NCBI RefSeq assembly: GCF_030816895.1
Contig: NZ_JAUSYL010000001.1
Location: 620,001 to 684,000, forward strand
Direction: 5' to 3'
Length of the DNA: 64,000 nt
DNA from: Clavibacter sp. B3I6
Lineage (GTDB): Bacteria > Actinomycetota > Actinomycetes > Actinomycetales > Microbacteriaceae
Shown here piece after piece: positions 25,885 through 33,582 of this stretch. The position numbers were made by a program, and so were the translations under genes. Within the stretch, counting starts at the first letter, position 1; each line of letters opens with the position of its first letter. The notes under the pieces were generated by a model that saw nothing but the letters and a program-made list of their open reading frames with translations, searched no databases and was not told where the DNA came from.

Positions 25885-26418
25885 TCACGCGCGGGGGTCG
25901 CGGGTGCGGGGCACGACGAGGACGGGGCAGCGGGCGTGCCGTGCGCAGCGGTCGCTGACGGAGCCGAGCACCATGCCGGCGAAGCCGCCGAGGCCGCGTG
26001 TGCCGACGACGAGCATGCGGGCGTCCGCGGAGAGCTCGATGAGCACCTCGGCGGGCTGCCCGAGGACGCTGCGGACCTCGCCGTCGACCTCCGGGTGGCG
26101 GAACAGCTGCGCGGCGGTCTCCTCCTGGAGGGCGACGCGCACGGACTCGCCGATCTCGGGGAACGACGCGGCGTAGCCGTCGTGGAAGACGGCGCCGCGT
26201 GGGGCGGTGTCGATGGACCAGGTGCGGACGACGACGACCGGCGCGGACAGGTCGCGCCCGAGCTCGAGGGCGACCTCGAGCGCGGCCTGCGCCCCCGCGG
26301 AGCCGTCGTGGCCGACGACGATGCTGCCGGTGGTCGCGCGGGCGGTGCCGGCGGGGAGGACGGTCGGCTGCGCGAGCGGCGAGTCGACGGGGGTCGGAAG
26401 GGCGCTGGTGGTGGTCAT
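25885..26418 (-). CDS. Universal stress protein
   Basis: This 177-residue single USP domain has SIVVGHDGSAGAQAALEVAL, MLVVGTRGLGGFAGMVLGSVS and CPVLVVPRT. The ATP-type motif is intact but the sequence is distinct from its neighbours (TRGLGG rather than SRGHGG). No ribosome site precedes the ATG at 26418; CACCAT lies 5 nt upstream and a DosR-like box is centred 42.5 nt upstream, predicting leaderless mRNA. It lies in a run of three USP genes on this strand, but each has its own box, so they are probably separate transcripts. Confidence 0.9.
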   Translation of the reverse strand: MTTTSALPTPVDSPLAQPTVLPAGTARATTGSIVVGHDGSAGAQAALEVALELGRDLSAPVVVVRTWSIDTAPRGAVFHDGYAASFPEIGESVRVALQEETAAQLFRHPEVDGEVRSVLGQPAEVLIELSADARMLVVGTRGLGGFAGMVLGSVSDRCARHARCPVLVVPRTRDPRA

Positions 26419-26453
26419 GCCCCATGGTGCGTCCGCGGGCGATCCGAGCGGCA

Positions 26454-26467
26454 GGGTCGTTGGTCCT
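26454..26467 (-). promoter_or_regulatory. DosR-like box 6 (USP at 25885)
   Basis: Read toward the gene it is AGGACCAACGACCC, centred exactly 42.5 nt before the ATG at 26418. Confidence 0.78.
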
Positions 26468-26540
26468 CCCGGTGCTCCGGTCGTCCGGGGCGGCGGGTCC
26501 GACGCGCCCTCGACCTCGGAGCGGGCTCGACCGGACCCGA

Positions 26541-27389
26541 TCAGGCCGCGGTGCCCGGCCGCGCGGCGCGCTCGCGGGCCGGGTCGTGCATCACCAGCAC
26601 CGGGCAGTGCGCGTGCTCCGCGCACGACGCGCTCACCGAGCCGAGCAGGAGGCCCACGACGCCCCCGTGGCCGCGGCTCCCGACGACCAGCATCTGCGCC
26701 GCTCGGCTCTCCTCGACGAGGGCGTGGGCGGGGGGACCCTGCGGCGTCGCGATGGAGATCCAGGCGGGGATCCGGTCGCCGAACCGCGCGCGGAGGGAGT
26801 CGTCGATGACGGAGCGCACGTCCTCCTCGGGCGTCGTGTCGCTGCTCGGGAGCTGCTCCGACACCATCGGGAAGCGCCACGCGGAGACGACGCGCAGGGG
26901 CACGCCCAGGGCCTCGGCCATCACGAGCGCGCGGTCGAGCGCCGCCTCGGAGGCGGGGGATCCGTCGACGCCCGCGACCACGGGTCGCGCGTCCGCGGAC
27001 GGGACCGCCCGGGTCGGTGCCGGCTCGGCCGCGGTGGACGCGGGGGTGCCGGTCGAGGGGGCCGCGCCGGTCGGAGGCCGGGTCGCCTCTCGCGACCACC
27101 TCCCCACCGGCACGGGCGGCCGGGCCGGTGCCCGGTCGCGGTCCGCGCCGATGGTCCGCTCCTCCGCCGCCAGGCGCGAGCGCGCGTCGTGCACGACGAG
27201 GTTCCGCAGGTACCCGCGGACGGGGACGCCGGTGCCGACGATGGCGTCGTGGACGTCGCCGACGACCCGCATCACGCTGTCGCGCGGCACCGCGGGGAAG
27301 CGCGTCGCGAGGGATGCCGCGGCCTCGGCGATGACGGCCTGGCGGTCGCCCACTGGGGACGGCGTGCGGGAGACGGTGCGTGCGGACAT
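26541..27389 (-). CDS. Universal stress protein with N-terminal three-helix domain
   Basis: This 282-residue protein is a paralogue of the one at 24887. Residues ~17-75 form the helical domain (AVIAEAAASLATRFPAVPRDS, then YLRNLVVHDARSRL), followed by a proline/alanine-rich linker. A USP domain follows from ~135 (RPVVAGVDGSPASEAAL; LVVGSRGHGGVVGLLLGSVS; CPVLVMHDPA). The start at 27389 has GAGGAG. A longer open frame upstream was rejected because the ribosome site and domain start agree on this ATG. A DosR-like box at 27463-27476 predicts a 38-nt leader. Confidence 0.88.
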   Translation of the reverse strand: MSARTVSRTPSPVGDRQAVIAEAAASLATRFPAVPRDSVMRVVGDVHDAIVGTGVPVRGYLRNLVVHDARSRLAAEERTIGADRDRAPARPPVPVGRWSREATRPPTGAAPSTGTPASTAAEPAPTRAVPSADARPVVAGVDGSPASEAALDRALVMAEALGVPLRVVSAWRFPMVSEQLPSSDTTPEEDVRSVIDDSLRARFGDRIPAWISIATPQGPPAHALVEESRAAQMLVVGSRGHGGVVGLLLGSVSASCAEHAHCPVLVMHDPARERAARPGTAA

Positions 27390-27462
27390 GGGGTGCTCCT
27401 CGGGATCTCGGGCGGCCGGTCGGCCACGTCCCCAGGGTCGCGCGGGTCGCCCGGGGCCGACA

Positions 27463-27476
27463 GGGGCGGAGGTCCC
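27463..27476 (-). promoter_or_regulatory. DosR-like box 7 (USP at 26541)
   Basis: Read toward the gene it is GGGACCTCCGCCCC. The centre is 42.5 nt upstream of a predicted start at 27427, which follows GACCCT (27439-27434) by 6 nt. Confidence 0.82.
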
Positions 27477-27518
27477 ACGGGACGATGCGCCCGTGCGCGC
27501 ACCGCCGGGCACGCCGCG

Positions 27519-27695
27519 CTACCGGTCGGCCTGCTCGCGCTCCGCCCGCGTCCGGTGCGTGTCGTAGGCGACGTCGTGCTCGCCGGGGGCGAGGGGCTCG
27601 GCGAGGTGGCCGGTGGCGGCCAGGTGCGCGCGCGTCCGGCGCTTGAGCTGGTTCCAGTGCTCGGGGTCCTTCGTGTGCGCGGTGCGATCGGTCAT
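27519..27695 (-). CDS. Small hypothetical protein of the DosR-like regulon
   Basis: This 58-residue basic ORF begins MTDRTAHTKDPEHWNQLKRR and contains LAEPLAPGEHDVAYDTHRTR. It has no membrane segment and no recognised family. It is supported by a GGACGAGG ribosome-like site before the ATG and by its own DosR-like box (27755-27768) with TTGCCT placed exactly as in the other regulon promoters, giving a 24-nt leader. It is followed by the USP at 26541 after a 129-nt gap that contains that USP's own box. Many such small proteins in this position would be missed by length cut-offs. Confidence 0.65.
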   Translation of the reverse strand: MTDRTAHTKDPEHWNQLKRRTRAHLAATGHLAEPLAPGEHDVAYDTHRTRAEREQADR

Positions 27696-27754
27696 GGCGT
27701 GCCTCGTCCTTCATCGGGTGATCCCAGGCAAGCGCGGTCCCGCCGCCCGCGACA

Positions 27755-27768
27755 GGGCCATCGGTCCC
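27755..27768 (-). promoter_or_regulatory. DosR-like box 8 (58-residue ORF)
   Basis: Read toward the ORF it is GGGACCGATGGCCC. The centre is 42.5 nt upstream of a predicted start at 27719, which follows TTGCCT (27731-27726) by 6 nt. Confidence 0.72.
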
Positions 27769-27797
27769 ATGGGCTCCAGGCACGGTCCGGACGCCGC

Positions 27798-27811
27798 GGG
27801 ACCTTCGCCCC
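27798..27811 (+). promoter_or_regulatory. DosR-like box 9 (phosphoketolase)
   Basis: GGGACCTTCGCCCC is the best match to the consensus. It is centred exactly 42.5 nt before the phosphoketolase ATG, and CACGCT lies 6 nt before that ATG. Confidence 0.85.
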
Positions 27812-27846
27812 TCCCCGGCCGTCGGCCGCACGCGCACGCTGGCGCC

Positions 27847-30360
27847 ATGAGCACCAGCGCCTCCCCCGTCCCCGTCACCCCCGCCATCCCCGCCGCCTTC
27901 CCGCACCGCGCACCCGCCGCGCTCGCGGACGAGGAGCTCGCCCGCCTCGAGACGTGGTGGCGCACCGCGAACTACCTCTCGGTCGGCCAGATCTACCTGC
28001 TCGACAACCCGCTGCTCCGCCGCCCGCTCACCCGCGGCGATGTGAAGCCCCGGCTCCTCGGGCACTGGGGCACGACCCCGGGACTCAACTTCATCTACGC
28101 GCACCTCAACCGCGTGATCCAGCAGCGCGACCTCGACACCGTCTACGTCATCGGCCCGGGCCACGGCGGACCCGGCATGGTCGCGAACGCCTACCTCGAC
28201 GGCACCTACACCGAGGTGTACCCGCGCATCAGGCAGGACGAGGAGGGCGTCCGCCGCCTGTTCCGCCAGTTCTCGTTCCCCGGCGGCATCCCCAGCCACG
28301 TCGCGCCCGAGACCCCGGGCTCCTTCCACGAGGGCGGCGAGCTCGGCTACGCGCTCTCCCACGCCTACGGCGCCGCGTTCGACAACCCGGGCCTGCTGGT
28401 CGCGGCGGTCGTGGGCGACGGCGAGGCGGAGACCGGCCCGCTCGCCACGAGCTGGCACTCGAACAAGTTCCTCGACCCGCTGGAGGACGGCGTCGTGTTG
28501 CCGATCCTCCACCTCAACGGCTGGAAGATCGCGAACCCGACGGTCCTCGCCCGCATCCCCGAGTCGGAGCTCCTCGACCTGATGCGCGGCTACGGGCACA
28601 CGCCCTACGTCGTCTCGGGCGGCTTCCACGGCGAGGATCCGGCCGCCGTCCACCGCCGCATGGCCGAGACGATGGACCTCGTGCTCGAGCAGATCGCCGA
28701 CATCAAGGCGGCCGCCGCCGCGGGCACGCTCGACGGCCGCCCGGCGTGGCCCATGATCATCCTCCGCACCCCGAAGGGCTGGACCTGCCCCCCGGAGATC
28801 GACGGCCACCCGGCCGAGGACGACTGGCGCGCCCACCAGGTGCCGCTCGCCAGCGCCCGCGACACCGAGGACCACCTGCGCGTGCTCGAGGGCTGGATGC
28901 GGTCGTACCGCCCCGAGGAGCTGTTCGACGACGCGGGCGCCCCCGTCGCGCTCGCCACCGCGCTCGCCCCGGTCGGCGAGCGCCGCATGAGCGCGAACCC
29001 CGTCGCCAACGGCGGCCTCCTCAAGCGCGACCTCGACCTGCCCGACTTCCGGGACTACGCGGTCGAGGTGCCGACGCCCGGCGGATCCGTGCACGAGCCC
29101 ACGCGCGTGCTCGGCGACTGGCTCACCGACGTCGTGGTGCGGAACCCGCGGGACTTCCGGATCTTCGGCCCCGACGAGACCGCGTCCAACCGGCTCGGCG
29201 GCGTGCTGCGGGTCACCGACAAGCAGTTCGCGGGCGAGATCCGCCCCACCGACGAGCACCTGGCGCGCGCCGGCCGCGTGATGGAGATGCTGAGCGAGCA
29301 CCAGTGCCAGGGCTGGCTCGAGGGCTACCTCCTCACGGGCCGCCACGGCCTGTTCACGTCGTACGAGGCCTTCATCCACATCGTCGACTCGATGCTCAAC
29401 CAGCACGCGAAGTGGCTGAAGGTGTCGAAGGGGATCCCGTGGCGCCGCCCCATCGCGTCGCTCAACTACCTGCTCTCCTCGCACGTCTGGCGCCAGGACC
29501 ACAACGGCCTCTCGCACCAGGACCCGGGCTTCATCGACCACGTCGTGAACAAGAAGGCCGACGTCGTGCGCGTCTACCTGCCGTTCGACGCGAACACCCT
29601 GCTGTCCACCTACGACCACTGCCTGCGCTCGGAGGACTACGTGAACGTCGTGGTCGCCGGCAAGCAGCCGACGTTCGACTGGCTGTCGATGGACGACGCC
29701 GTCGCGCACATGACGCGGGGCATCGGCATCTTCGACTGGGCCGGCACCGAGGTCCAGGGGCGCGCGCCCGACGTGATCATGGCGTGCGCCGGCGACGTGC
29801 CGACGCTGGAGACGCTCGCCGCGGTGTCGATCCTCCGCGAGGAGATCCCGGGGCTCGCGATCCGCGTCGTGAACGTCGTGGACCTCATGCGCCTCCAGTC
29901 GGAGGGCGAGCACCCGCACGGCCTGTCCGACGCCGGCTACGACGCGCTGTTCCCGGCCGGGATCCCGGTGGTCTTCGCGTACCACGGCTACCCGTGGCTC
30001 ATCCACCGCCTCACCTACCGCCGCGCCAACAACGCGCAGCTGCACGTGCGCGGCTACAAGGAGGAGGGATCCACGACGACGCCGTTCGACATGGTGATGC
30101 TCAACGACATGGACCGGTACCACCTCGTCATCGACGCCATCGACCGGACCCCCGGGCTCAGCCGCACGCAGGGCCCGCTCCGCCAGCGCATGCAGGACGC
30201 CCGGCTCCGTGCGCGCCAGTACACGCGCGAGCACGGCGAGGACATCCCCGTCGTCGCCGACTGGACGTGGGCCGACAGCGTCGCGGGCGGCGTGCGCGCG
30301 GCGAACGTCGGCGTGGGCCAGCTGTCGGTCGCGTCGGCCACGGGCGGGGACAACGAGTAG
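27847..30360 (+). CDS. xfp: Phosphoketolase (xylulose-5-phosphate/fructose-6-phosphate)
   Basis: This 837-residue thiamine-diphosphate enzyme splits xylulose-5-P (and often fructose-6-P) with phosphate to give acetyl-phosphate and an aldose phosphate. Typical segments are intact: the N-terminal NYLSVGQIYLLDNPLL, GPGHGGPGMVANAYLDGTY, the ThDP-binding GDGEAETGPLATSWHSNKF and ILHLNGWKIANPT, and the C-terminal YHGYPWLIHRLTYRR. The length matches the family. No ribosome site precedes the ATG; the box and hexamer predict leaderless mRNA from a DevR-controlled promoter. With co-controlled AckA it would yield ATP from sugar phosphates without oxygen. Confidence 0.97.
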   Translation: MSTSASPVPVTPAIPAAFPHRAPAALADEELARLETWWRTANYLSVGQIYLLDNPLLRRPLTRGDVKPRLLGHWGTTPGLNFIYAHLNRVIQQRDLDTVYVIGPGHGGPGMVANAYLDGTYTEVYPRIRQDEEGVRRLFRQFSFPGGIPSHVAPETPGSFHEGGELGYALSHAYGAAFDNPGLLVAAVVGDGEAETGPLATSWHSNKFLDPLEDGVVLPILHLNGWKIANPTVLARIPESELLDLMRGYGHTPYVVSGGFHGEDPAAVHRRMAETMDLVLEQIADIKAAAAAGTLDGRPAWPMIILRTPKGWTCPPEIDGHPAEDDWRAHQVPLASARDTEDHLRVLEGWMRSYRPEELFDDAGAPVALATALAPVGERRMSANPVANGGLLKRDLDLPDFRDYAVEVPTPGGSVHEPTRVLGDWLTDVVVRNPRDFRIFGPDETASNRLGGVLRVTDKQFAGEIRPTDEHLARAGRVMEMLSEHQCQGWLEGYLLTGRHGLFTSYEAFIHIVDSMLNQHAKWLKVSKGIPWRRPIASLNYLLSSHVWRQDHNGLSHQDPGFIDHVVNKKADVVRVYLPFDANTLLSTYDHCLRSEDYVNVVVAGKQPTFDWLSMDDAVAHMTRGIGIFDWAGTEVQGRAPDVIMACAGDVPTLETLAAVSILREEIPGLAIRVVNVVDLMRLQSEGEHPHGLSDAGYDALFPAGIPVVFAYHGYPWLIHRLTYRRANNAQLHVRGYKEEGSTTTPFDMVMLNDMDRYHLVIDAIDRTPGLSRTQGPLRQRMQDARLRARQYTREHGEDIPVVADWTWADSVAGGVRAANVGVGQLSVASATGGDNE

Positions 30361-30411
30361 CCGCCGGCCCCCGACGGTCCGCCTCGTCCGGGCCCCGCGC
30401 CTCCGCCGCGC

Positions 30412-31170
30412 CTAGCCGCCGAGCTGGGCGCGGTACGCGTCCGCGCGGTACGGCAGGTCGAGCTCGTCGCGGCCCGCCGTGTCCGGGTGGCCGGCGAGGA
30501 GGGTCCGGACGTCGTCGAGGCGGCGCGCGCGCTCGTCGTCGGGGAGGACGATGACGCGGCTGATGGATCACGCGAGCGCCACCACGTCCTCCGCCGCCAT
30601 GCGGTGGACGTGTGGGAAGGACGCGTGCTCCACGGGGCCGAAACCGGGGAACGGGCCGGGCTCGACGGCGCGGCCCGTGGAGCGTCCGCCCGGCTGGAGC
30701 AGCGCGTCGAGCTCGCGGACCCAGTCGACCTGCAGGTCCATGGCGTTCCAGACGATGCCGAGCAGGCCGCCGGGGCGGAGGACGCGCGCGGCCTCGCGGG
30801 CCGCGTCACCCGCGTCCATCCAGTGCCACGCCTGGGCGACCAGCACCGCGTCCTCCTGGCCGTCGTCGAGCGGCATCGACTCGCCGCTGCCGGCGCGCAC
30901 GTCGACGTCCGGCGACGCCGGGGTGAGCACCGCGCGCATCCCGGCGTCCGGCTCGACCGCGGTGACCCGGAGCCCGCGGGCCGCGAGGAGCCGCGTGAGC
31001 TTCCCGGTCCCCGCGCCGAGGTCGACCACGCGGCGTGCCCCGGCGGGGAGCATCCAGGCGAGGGCGGCGTCGGGGTAGCCGGGACGGACCCGGTCGTACT
31101 GCGCGGCGACCGCGCCGAACGAGGCGGCGAGGGCGGCGTGGTCGGGCTGCGGGGCGGCGTCGGCGGTCAT
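30412..31170 (-). pseudogene. Class I SAM-dependent methyltransferase with in-frame stop
   Basis: From the ATG at 31170 the minus strand encodes a Rossmann methyltransferase (VVDLGAGTGKLTRLLAARGL; VAQAWHWMDAGDAAREAARV; RPGGLLGIVWNAMD). A TGA at 30570-30568 stops it after codon 200. The same frame then continues for 50 sense codons with family-like sequence (SISRVIVLPDDERARRL, then DELDLPYRADAYRAQLGG) to a TAG at 30414-30412. In relatives a tryptophan or similar residue is expected at this place, so a single TGG-to-TGA change explains it. The truncated product keeps the SAM site. CAGGAT lies 6 nt before the ATG, suggesting a leaderless start. It converges on phosphoketolase. Confidence 0.8.
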
Positions 31171-31225
31171 GCGCCCATCCTGGCCCGCGGCGCGGGCGGG
31201 TCGGGGGGTCCGAGTCCGGCGCGCG

Positions 31226-31831
31226 TCAGGCGAGCGTCTGGGCGAGACCGGCGCGGAGCGGATCCAGGGCCCGGCGCACCGCGTCCTCGAGCGGCCCACG
31301 GCCGACGCCCTCCCCCGCCCACGCGATCACGGCGGCGGCCGTCGTGGCGGCGAGCGAGGCGGCGGCGATCCGGACGGGCGCGGCCGACGCGCGGTGCGCG
31401 GACGCGCGCGCGAGCGCCTGGGCGACGGGATCCACGAGCGGCGCCGCGCGCGTCACGCCCTCCCCCGCGACGTCGGGGCCGAGGCCCATCACCTCGTGCT
31501 GCGTGAGGGCGAGCGGCAGCCAGCCCTCGCCGCGGGTGCGGGCGGCCCCGACGAGCGCGTCGACGACGGCGTCGACGGCCGGCACCCCCGGATCCGCGGA
31601 CGCGAGCGCCTCGCCGAACGCGCGCAGCGTGTCGTCGAGGCCCGCCCACAGCAGGTCGGCCTTGGAGGCGAAGTAGTTGAAGAACGTGGCCCGGCTCACC
31701 CCGGCGCGCTGCGCGATCTGCTCCACGGTGGTCGCGGCGTACGTGTTCTCGAGGAAGAGCTCCGCGGCGGCCTCCTCGAGGGTCGCCCGGGACGAGCGGC
31801 GCGGGCGGCCGGCGGGACGGGCGGAGGTCAT
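31226..31831 (-). CDS. TetR-family transcriptional regulator
   Basis: This 201-residue protein has the N-terminal TetR helix-turn-helix (TLEEAAAELFLENTYAATTV; AQRAGVSRATFFNYFASKADL) and a variable all-helical ligand domain rich in alanine. The ATG at 31831 follows CAGGAT by 6 nt; the longer upstream frame is not used. It is divergent from the ABC importer operon, 104 nt away, so that operon is its likely target. The gap contains TTGGACGCGGTACAG, a possible imperfect operator, but this is weak. Confidence 0.88.
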   Translation of the reverse strand: MTSARPAGRPRRSSRATLEEAAAELFLENTYAATTVEQIAQRAGVSRATFFNYFASKADLLWAGLDDTLRAFGEALASADPGVPAVDAVVDALVGAARTRGEGWLPLALTQHEVMGLGPDVAGEGVTRAAPLVDPVAQALARASAHRASAAPVRIAAASLAATTAAAVIAWAGEGVGRGPLEDAVRRALDPLRAGLAQTLA

Positions 31832-31935
31832 CCGCCCATCCTGGCGGATCCGGGTCGCCGGGTGCGCGTATTGTTGGACGCGGTACAGAAACCACCCGCA
31901 CCAGCGCCCGAGCGGCGCGCACATCGGAAGCACCC

Positions 31936-33582
31936 ATGATCCCCATCTCGCGCGCCCGCGCCCTCGCGGGCCTCGGCGCCCTCGCGGCGTCCGCCCTCGT
32001 CCTCTCCGGCTGCACATCGGACACCCCGGAGGCGTCGACCACGCCCGTCTCGGGCGGCACCCTCGTCTACGCGTCCGGCGACGCCGAGCCCGAGTGCCTC
32101 GACCCGCACGTGGGCGGCAACTACCCGCAGGCCCTCGTCTCATCCCAGTTCCTCGAGCCGCTCGTGTCGCTCGACGGGAAGGGCGGGATCACGCCGTGGC
32201 TCGCCGACAGCTGGACCTGGAGCGACGACGGCCTCGGCCTCACCCTCGAGCTCCGCGAGGGCGTCTCCTTCACCGACGGCACGCCGTTCGACGCGGAGGC
32301 CGTGATCGCGAACATCCGCCACGTGCAGGATCCCGCCACGCTCTCCTCCACCGGGTACCTCGCGCTGCAGGCGATCACCGAGGCCACCGCGGTCGACGCC
32401 TCGACCGTGCAGCTCACCCTCTCGACGCCCGACAGCGCCCTGCTCGAGTCGCTCTCGCAGCCGTGGCTCGCGATGGAGTCGCCCGCCGGGATCGCCCGCG
32501 GCACGGACGCGAACTGCGCCCAGCCCATCGGCACCGGCCCGTTCAGCGTCGAGCGCTGGGACCGCCAGCAGTCCATCTCGCTCGTGCGCAACGACGACTA
32601 CTCCTCGCCGCCCGCGGACGCGGCCCACGAGGGCCCCGCCTACCTCGAGCGCATCGACTGGCGCTTCCTGCCCGACGCCGCCTCGCGCTACGCGGCCCTG
32701 CAGAGCGGCGAGGTCGACGTGATCGACAACGCGCAGCCCGACGCCATCGCGTCCGCGTCCTCGGCCGACACGCTCCGCGAGCTCGACGCCCCGCGGCCCG
32801 GCGCCTCCAACCGCATCGAGCTGAACTCGGGCCAGGCGCCCTTCGACGACGAGCGCGTGCGCGAGGCGTTCATCCGCTCGGCGGACGTCGACCCCGGCAT
32901 CGCCGCGCTCTTCCAGGGCTCGGCCGAGCGCTCGCACTCGCCGCTCGCGAGCACCGAGCCCGCCGCCGTCTCCGACCCCGACCTGTTCGCCATCGACGCG
33001 GACCGCGCCGCCGAGCTCCTCGACGCGGCCGGCTGGTCGACGAAGGACGCCGACGGGATCCGCACGAAGGACGGCCAGCGGCTCACCCTCCGGTTCCCCG
33101 TGAGCACCAACCAGTCCATCCCCGCCGAGCAGTCGCTGTTCGAGCAGATCCAGGCGACGACCAAGGCCGTCGGCTTCGACGTGCAGCTGGAGCCCATGGA
33201 CCTCGGCACCTGGTACGAGGCGCTCGGCGACGACGAGTACGAGCTGGTCAGCGCGCCGTACACGAAGGCCGGGCCGGACGTCCTCCGGATCCTCTACGAC
33301 ACCTCCGGCATCACGCCGGCGCCGAGCGGCTACTTCGCGAACCACGCGAAGGTGTCGGTGCCCGCGATCGACCAGGCGCTCGCCGAGGCGCGCTCCACGA
33401 CGGACCTCGAGCGCCGGACGGAGCTCTACGCCGACGTGCAGGAGCGGGTCATGGCCGGGTACTGGATCCTGCCGCTCTACGACCAGCAGAACCACTTCCT
33501 GTCCGGCACGGCCGTCCAGGGACTCCGCGCCCTGCCGTCCGTCGCGACCCCGACGCTGTACGACACCTGGCTCGCCCGGTGA
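31936..33582 (+). CDS. ABC transporter solute-binding lipoprotein (peptide/nickel/opine type)
   Basis: This 548-residue family 5 solute-binding protein has an N-terminal signal ending in the lipobox LVLSGC, so it is anchored outside the membrane. It then reads GGTLVYASGDAEPECLDPHV, the family's start, followed by TDGTPFDAEAVIANI, and ends at LYDTWLAR. It leads a four-gene importer operon: the next gene starts inside its stop codon (GTGA overlap). The ligand is unknown; oligopeptides, dipeptides or glycosides are the usual substrates. Confidence 0.92.
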   Translation: MIPISRARALAGLGALAASALVLSGCTSDTPEASTTPVSGGTLVYASGDAEPECLDPHVGGNYPQALVSSQFLEPLVSLDGKGGITPWLADSWTWSDDGLGLTLELREGVSFTDGTPFDAEAVIANIRHVQDPATLSSTGYLALQAITEATAVDASTVQLTLSTPDSALLESLSQPWLAMESPAGIARGTDANCAQPIGTGPFSVERWDRQQSISLVRNDDYSSPPADAAHEGPAYLERIDWRFLPDAASRYAALQSGEVDVIDNAQPDAIASASSADTLRELDAPRPGASNRIELNSGQAPFDDERVREAFIRSADVDPGIAALFQGSAERSHSPLASTEPAAVSDPDLFAIDADRAAELLDAAGWSTKDADGIRTKDGQRLTLRFPVSTNQSIPAEQSLFEQIQATTKAVGFDVQLEPMDLGTWYEALGDDEYELVSAPYTKAGPDVLRILYDTSGITPAPSGYFANHAKVSVPAIDQALAEARSTTDLERRTELYADVQERVMAGYWILPLYDQQNHFLSGTAVQGLRALPSVATPTLYDTWLAR

